This document shows positions 61,920 to 64,000 of a stretch of 64,000 nt of DNA, piece after piece. This DNA comes from JAUIAS01 sp030425395. Its GTDB lineage: Bacteria > Pseudomonadota > Alphaproteobacteria > Rhodobacterales > Rhodobacteraceae. The translations under genes were made by a program, and so were the position numbers. Numbering within the stretch: the stretch's first letter is position 1; every line of letters starts with the position of its first letter. The stretch is from contig CP121336.1 of NCBI GenBank assembly GCA_043553855.1, positions 2,728,001 through 2,792,000 of the forward strand. The letters run 5' to 3'. The notes under the pieces are model-generated. The model made no database searches and was not told the origin of the DNA. It saw nothing but the letters and a program-made list of their open reading frames with translations.

Positions 61920-64000
61920 TCACTTGGCCTCCTGTTCGTTCTGGACCCGGTCAGCGGGGTCAAAATCCATGGGTTCAAGATTGACGGTTTCCCCGGCGGT
62001 GCGTGCCATGCGTGACAGGCTGTAAAGCATCAGCATCACCGAACCCAGAACCGCGAGGAACACGCCCAGATCGAACAGCGCCGCTGTGGCCAGTTCGAAT
62101 TCCTCGATGGGTGGAATGTGGAAGTAATCAAAGCCGCTGGTCAGGAACGGCTTGCCCGCAAGCCACGCGCCCGCGCCGGTCAGCCCCGCGATCACCACGC
62201 CCCAGCCGATCATCGTGTGATATTCGATCTGCTGGCGGCGCTGGGTCCAGACAAAGCCAGAGGCCATGTATTGCATCAACAGGGCGATGGAGATCACCAG
62301 ACCGGCGACGAAACCGCCACCCGGCTGGTTGTGACCGCGCAGGAAGATATAGACCCCGACCACAACCGCGATTGGCATCATCACCCGCGTCGCCACCACC
62401 ATCATCAGCGGATGCCGATCGCGCGACCGGTCGCTGGACAGGTCCAGATTGCGCAACCGTCGCGCCGCCGGCCCGTTCAGAAGCGCGTCCATCATCGCGA
62501 AGATCGCCAGACCGGCAATGCCCAGCACAATGATTTCGCCGTAGGTGTCATAGCCCCGGAAATCCACAAGGATCACGTTGACAACGTTGGTGCCTCCGCC
62601 GCCCGTCTTGGAATTGGCAAGGTGAAAGCCCGATATCGTGTCGATGTCGCGCAGCATGAACACGTAGGCAAGCGATGCCGTCCCCAGCCCTGCAATCGCC
62701 GCGATCACGCCGTCGCGCAGGCGCAGCAAAGCGCCGCTTTCCTTGGGAGTTTGCTTGGGCAGGAAATGCAGCGCCAGCAACAACAGCATGATGGTGACCG
62801 TCTCGACCGAAATCTGGGTCAGGGCAAGGTCGGGTGCCGACAGGTAGATGAACCCGCTCGAAATCATCAGGCCGATGATCCCGATGATCACCAAAGCGCG
62901 GAACCGGCTGCGATGCATGATCACGACAGAGCCCGTTGCCACCACCAGCAGGAACCAGCCAATCGCCACCACCGGAGGCACCGGCAGCAATTCGCGCGTC
63001 GGTGCGCTGATCCCGCCGCCGGACCACGCAACATAGCCAAGCGCTACGGTCGCCACGATAAAGATCGCCAGATACCGCGAAATCGCGCCGTTATGCGTGG
63101 CATCGGTCAGCCAGCGGGTTGCCGAAACGGCCCAGCCCATAAGGCGGTCGAATATGTTCTTGGCCTCCGGTCGCGGCATCACGGCCCAGACCCGATCCAG
63201 CGGGCGGTGGATCATCAGCAGCACGATCCCCCCGGCAACCGCCGCTATGGACATGAACAAGGCGGGGTTCACGCCGTGCCAGATCTTGAGATACCCGTCT
63301 TGCGGCACGCCTGTCACCGCGCTGGCGGCCATGTTGACGATCGGCGTTGCCAGAAACGGCATTACACCGATAGCGACCACCAGAACGCACAGCAGCGCTG
63401 GTGCCAGCCACATGCCCGCTGGCGGATCATGGGGATGATGCGGATAGTCATCGCGCACCGGCCCACCGAAAACGTGAAAAATGAAGCGCAGCGAATAAGC
63501 GACCGAAAACAGCGCGCCAAAGGTGGCCAGGGCCGGCACGATCCACGGGTTGCCCCACCAGACGGTATGGGTTGTCTCCTCAAGCATCATTTCCTTGGAC
63601 AGAAAACCGTTGAACAGCGGAATGCCTGCCATCGACAGGGCCGCGACCGTGCCGATCAGGGCGGTTATTGGCATCAGCTTGGCCAAACCGCCCAGACGCT
63701 TGATATCCCGTGTGTGGGTTTCATGATCCACGATACCGGCCGTCATGAACAGCGCGGCCTTGAACGTCAGGTGATTGATGATGTGAAACACTGCCGCAAC
63801 GGCGGCGGCCTCGGTTCCGAACCCGAGCAACATGGTCAACAGACCAAGATGGGACACGGTGGAAAATGCCAACAGCGCCTTGAGATCATCCTTGAACAAG
63901 GCGATCACCGCGCCCAGAACCATGGTGACAAGTCCCGTAGTGGCCACGATATAGAACCACGCATCAGTGCCCGCCAGCGCGGGCCACATGCGCGCCATCA
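61920..64000 (-). CDS. mnhA: Mrp antiporter subunit A fused with B (5' end outside window)
   Basis: The visible 692 residues run from within the NuoL-like helices (LVTMVLGAVIALFKDDLKALLAFSTVSHLGLLTMLLGFG, then FHIINHLTFKAALFMTAGIVDHETHTRDI) to a stop at 61920. The C-terminal part, from about residue 530, is the MnhB domain (RVMMPIAVVVGVYIFLRGHNQPGGGFVAGLVISIALLMQYMASGF), so A and B are one protein, as in many alphaproteobacteria. The gene starts beyond the window edge. No separate mnhB follows. Confidence 0.93.
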   Translation of the reverse strand, partial: MARMWPALAGTDAWFYIVATTGLVTMVLGAVIALFKDDLKALLAFSTVSHLGLLTMLLGFGTEAAAVAAVFHIINHLTFKAALFMTAGIVDHETHTRDIKRLGGLAKLMPITALIGTVAALSMAGIPLFNGFLSKEMMLEETTHTVWWGNPWIVPALATFGALFSVAYSLRFIFHVFGGPVRDDYPHHPHDPPAGMWLAPALLCVLVVAIGVMPFLATPIVNMAASAVTGVPQDGYLKIWHGVNPALFMSIAAVAGGIVLLMIHRPLDRVWAVMPRPEAKNIFDRLMGWAVSATRWLTDATHNGAISRYLAIFIVATVALGYVAWSGGGISAPTRELLPVPPVVAIGWFLLVVATGSVVIMHRSRFRALVIIGIIGLMISSGFIYLSAPDLALTQISVETVTIMLLLLALHFLPKQTPKESGALLRLRDGVIAAIAGLGTASLAYVFMLRDIDTISGFHLANSKTGGGGTNVVNVILVDFRGYDTYGEIIVLGIAGLAIFAMMDALLNGPAARRLRNLDLSSDRSRDRHPLMMVVATRVMMPIAVVVGVYIFLRGHNQPGGGFVAGLVISIALLMQYMASGFVWTQRRQQIEYHTMIGWGVVIAGLTGAGAWLAGKPFLTSGFDYFHIPPIEEFELATAALFDLGVFLAVLGSVMLMLYSLSRMARTAGETVNLEPMDFDPADRVQNEQEAK

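Overview
The window reads as a chromosomal segment of a Rhodobacteraceae (Roseobacter-group) alphaproteobacterium. The core half is GC-rich and carries gene sets typical of that group: a fused MrpA/MrpB antiporter subunit in a complete Mrp operon, PrpE with TTTGCAAA promoter motifs, a DUF2497-like protein next to a TolC-type porin, two small MerR regulators inside a beta-oxidation cluster, and roseobacter-style GAGTATTT intergenic palindromes. Genus cannot be told from the sequence alone.

Layout. (1) 1-2049 is mobile debris: the end of an IS21-family element (istB) that has removed the start of a tyrosine integrase gene. (2) 2050-22112 is a ~20.0 kb integrative element bounded by a 45-bp direct repeat (44/45 identical) of the 3' half of tRNA-Cys(GCA). 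The intact tRNA and the element's own integrase lie at the right end. From left to right the element carries a PIN-domain gene, a duplicated hsdR tail, a zinc metallopeptidase, hsdR (frameshifted), an HNH nuclease, hsdS, hsdM, small regulators, an array of mini-hairpins that may be a replication origin, an unknown gene, an SF3-type helicase, a serine recombinase, a GIY-YIG-like pair, and a reverse transcriptase gene broken by an in-frame TAG and by an IS256-family insertion with a visible 8-bp target duplication. It is a defence island with its own apparent replication and integration functions.

(3) 22282-31669: protein-isoaspartate methyltransferase, TolC-type protein, DUF2497-like polar protein, a small conserved protein, EF-P, propionyl-CoA synthetase, class III nucleotide cyclase, amidase. 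(4) 31682-38820: malic enzyme on the minus strand, then a cupin and the nucleoside salvage run cdd-deoA-deoB-upp. (5) 38889-47209: SPOR protein, a membrane protein, an ArsR/ArsP-type permease pair with a palindromic operator, acyl-CoA ligase, EamA transporter, sulfotransferase-like and Hint-domain proteins. (6) 47284-57232: fatty-acid degradation cluster (FadB-like, thiolase, GST, two acyl-CoA dehydrogenases, two MerR regulators, two hotdog thioesterases). (7) 57234-64000: MATE transporter and the Mrp Na+/H+ antiporter operon, mnhG-F-E-D-C-A(B), running off the right edge.

The most interesting material is in the element: the reconstructed but doubly broken reverse transcriptase, the type I restriction operon with HNH, peptidase and PIN genes attached by coupled starts and an hsdR-tail duplication, and the GCGAAGC/GCTTCGC hairpin array near the helicase. 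All functions are inferred from sequence and motif recognition; no database search was run.
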